From contig JBPBPY010000468.1 in assembly GCA_050954505.1 (NCBI GenBank), positions 1 to 15,732 on the forward strand: a stretch of DNA of 15,732 nt. The letters are read 5' to 3'. Both the position numbers and the translations under genes were made by a program. This stretch comes from JAQGMO01 sp050954505. GTDB taxonomy: Bacteria > Pseudomonadota > Gammaproteobacteria > Burkholderiales > Burkholderiaceae_D. Below are positions 15,419 through 15,732 of this stretch, piece by piece. Numbering within the stretch: position 1 is the stretch's first letter; the number at the start of each line of letters is the position of its first letter. The notes beneath the pieces are model-generated. The model saw only the letters and a program-made list of their open reading frames with translations, made no database searches and had not been told where the DNA came from.

Positions 15419-15732
15419 GCCAGGCCCCGGTGCAGGATGACTTCGAGCACAAAGCGGCTGCCGACATACGCCAGGAACAAGGTGGCAAACCCCGACAAAG
15501 TAAACCGCAGCGCCGTCTTGCCGCGCCAGCCACGCCAGCGCCGCCCTGCCAGCAGCAAGCCAAACAGCAGCCACGACAGCATGGTGAATACCGTCTTGTG
15601 GGAAAACCTGAACGGCTGGCCAAACAACTCTTCGGAAAACACCACGCCCGAGACGACGGTCAGCGTGAGCAGGAAAAACCCCAGGCCAATCAGGCGAAAC
15701 AGCAGCTTTTCCATTGTCAGCAAAGCCGGCAG
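15415..15732 (-). CDS. CcsA/YpjD-like inner-membrane protein, C-terminal part
   Basis: The 5' part of this gene lies beyond the right edge; the frame is open to base 15732 and ends with TGA at 15417-15415. About 105 residues are visible, with three membrane helices: FRLIGLGFFLLTLTVVSGVVF, VFTMLSWLLFGLLLAG, and TLSGFATLFLAYVGSRFVLEVIL. The conserved His of the CcsA/CcmC-type cytochrome c assembly family is present in FSHKTVFT, and GWRGKTALRFTLSGF is typical of the YpjD/HemX branch. In proteobacteria this branch is a predicted inner-membrane protein near ffh with no proven cytochrome-assembly role. The apparent Met at 15723 is a TTG inside the gene, not a start. Confidence 0.85.
   Translation of the reverse strand: MPALLTMEKLLFRLIGLGFFLLTLTVVSGVVFSEELFGQPFRFSHKTVFTMLSWLLFGLLLAGRRWRGWRGKTALRFTLSGFATLFLAYVGSRFVLEVILHRGLA

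Overview
The window looks like chromosomal DNA of a GC-rich betaproteobacterium of the order Burkholderiales, most likely family Oxalobacteraceae (Herbaspirillum/Collimonas-like). This rests on the lysine/alanine-rich histone H1-like protein ending in PFPTGTRP, the nrdA/nrdB type, and the gene order ccsA-PP0621-pilS-pilR-ampD. The family assignment is inference from gene content; no database was searched. Almost every gene lies on the minus strand.

Layout. 1-284 (+): the 3' end of a DUF2269-like membrane protein gene. 274-2013 (-): a 579-residue protein with a disordered, Ser/Pro/Thr-rich N-terminus and a C-terminal array of about 54-residue helical repeats. The core of each repeat (ELxxILSHxxGxxNLxAG) resembles the first half of TAL-effector repeats. 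Its upstream region has a near-consensus HrpL box (2058-2086), so I read it as a candidate type III effector and the most novel item here. 2197-2538 (-): a small exported basic protein. 2730-3284 (-): a YggT-family membrane protein, preceded by a terminator-like leader hairpin. 3461-4180 (-): a histone H1-like nucleoid protein with 48-bp tandem repeats. 4181-5375 holds no convincing protein gene. It does contain a good promoter (4813-4841) and a strong terminator (4445-4470) on the minus strand, framing a possible RNA of about 360 nt, and then the nrdB terminator.

Ribonucleotide reductase. nrdA (7157-10135, -) and nrdB (5376-6557, -) encode a complete class Ia enzyme with all radical-pathway and metal-ligand residues I could check. 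nrdA has a sigma70 promoter overlapped by a pair of NrdR boxes 30 bp apart. A strong terminator follows nrdA, and a second, weaker NrdR-like pair lies 31 bp apart upstream of nrdB. The two subunit genes therefore appear to be separate, co-regulated transcription units.

Cell envelope and pilus regulation. 10519-15732 (-) runs ccsA-like (partial), PP0621-family zinc-ribbon protein, pilS, pilR, ampD. The first two genes overlap by ATGA. PilS and PilR are both unusually long: each carries a low-complexity insertion of about 100 residues rich in Ala, with Gly/Asn in PilS and Pro/Gln in PilR. No tRNA, rRNA, IS element, CRISPR array or phage gene was seen.
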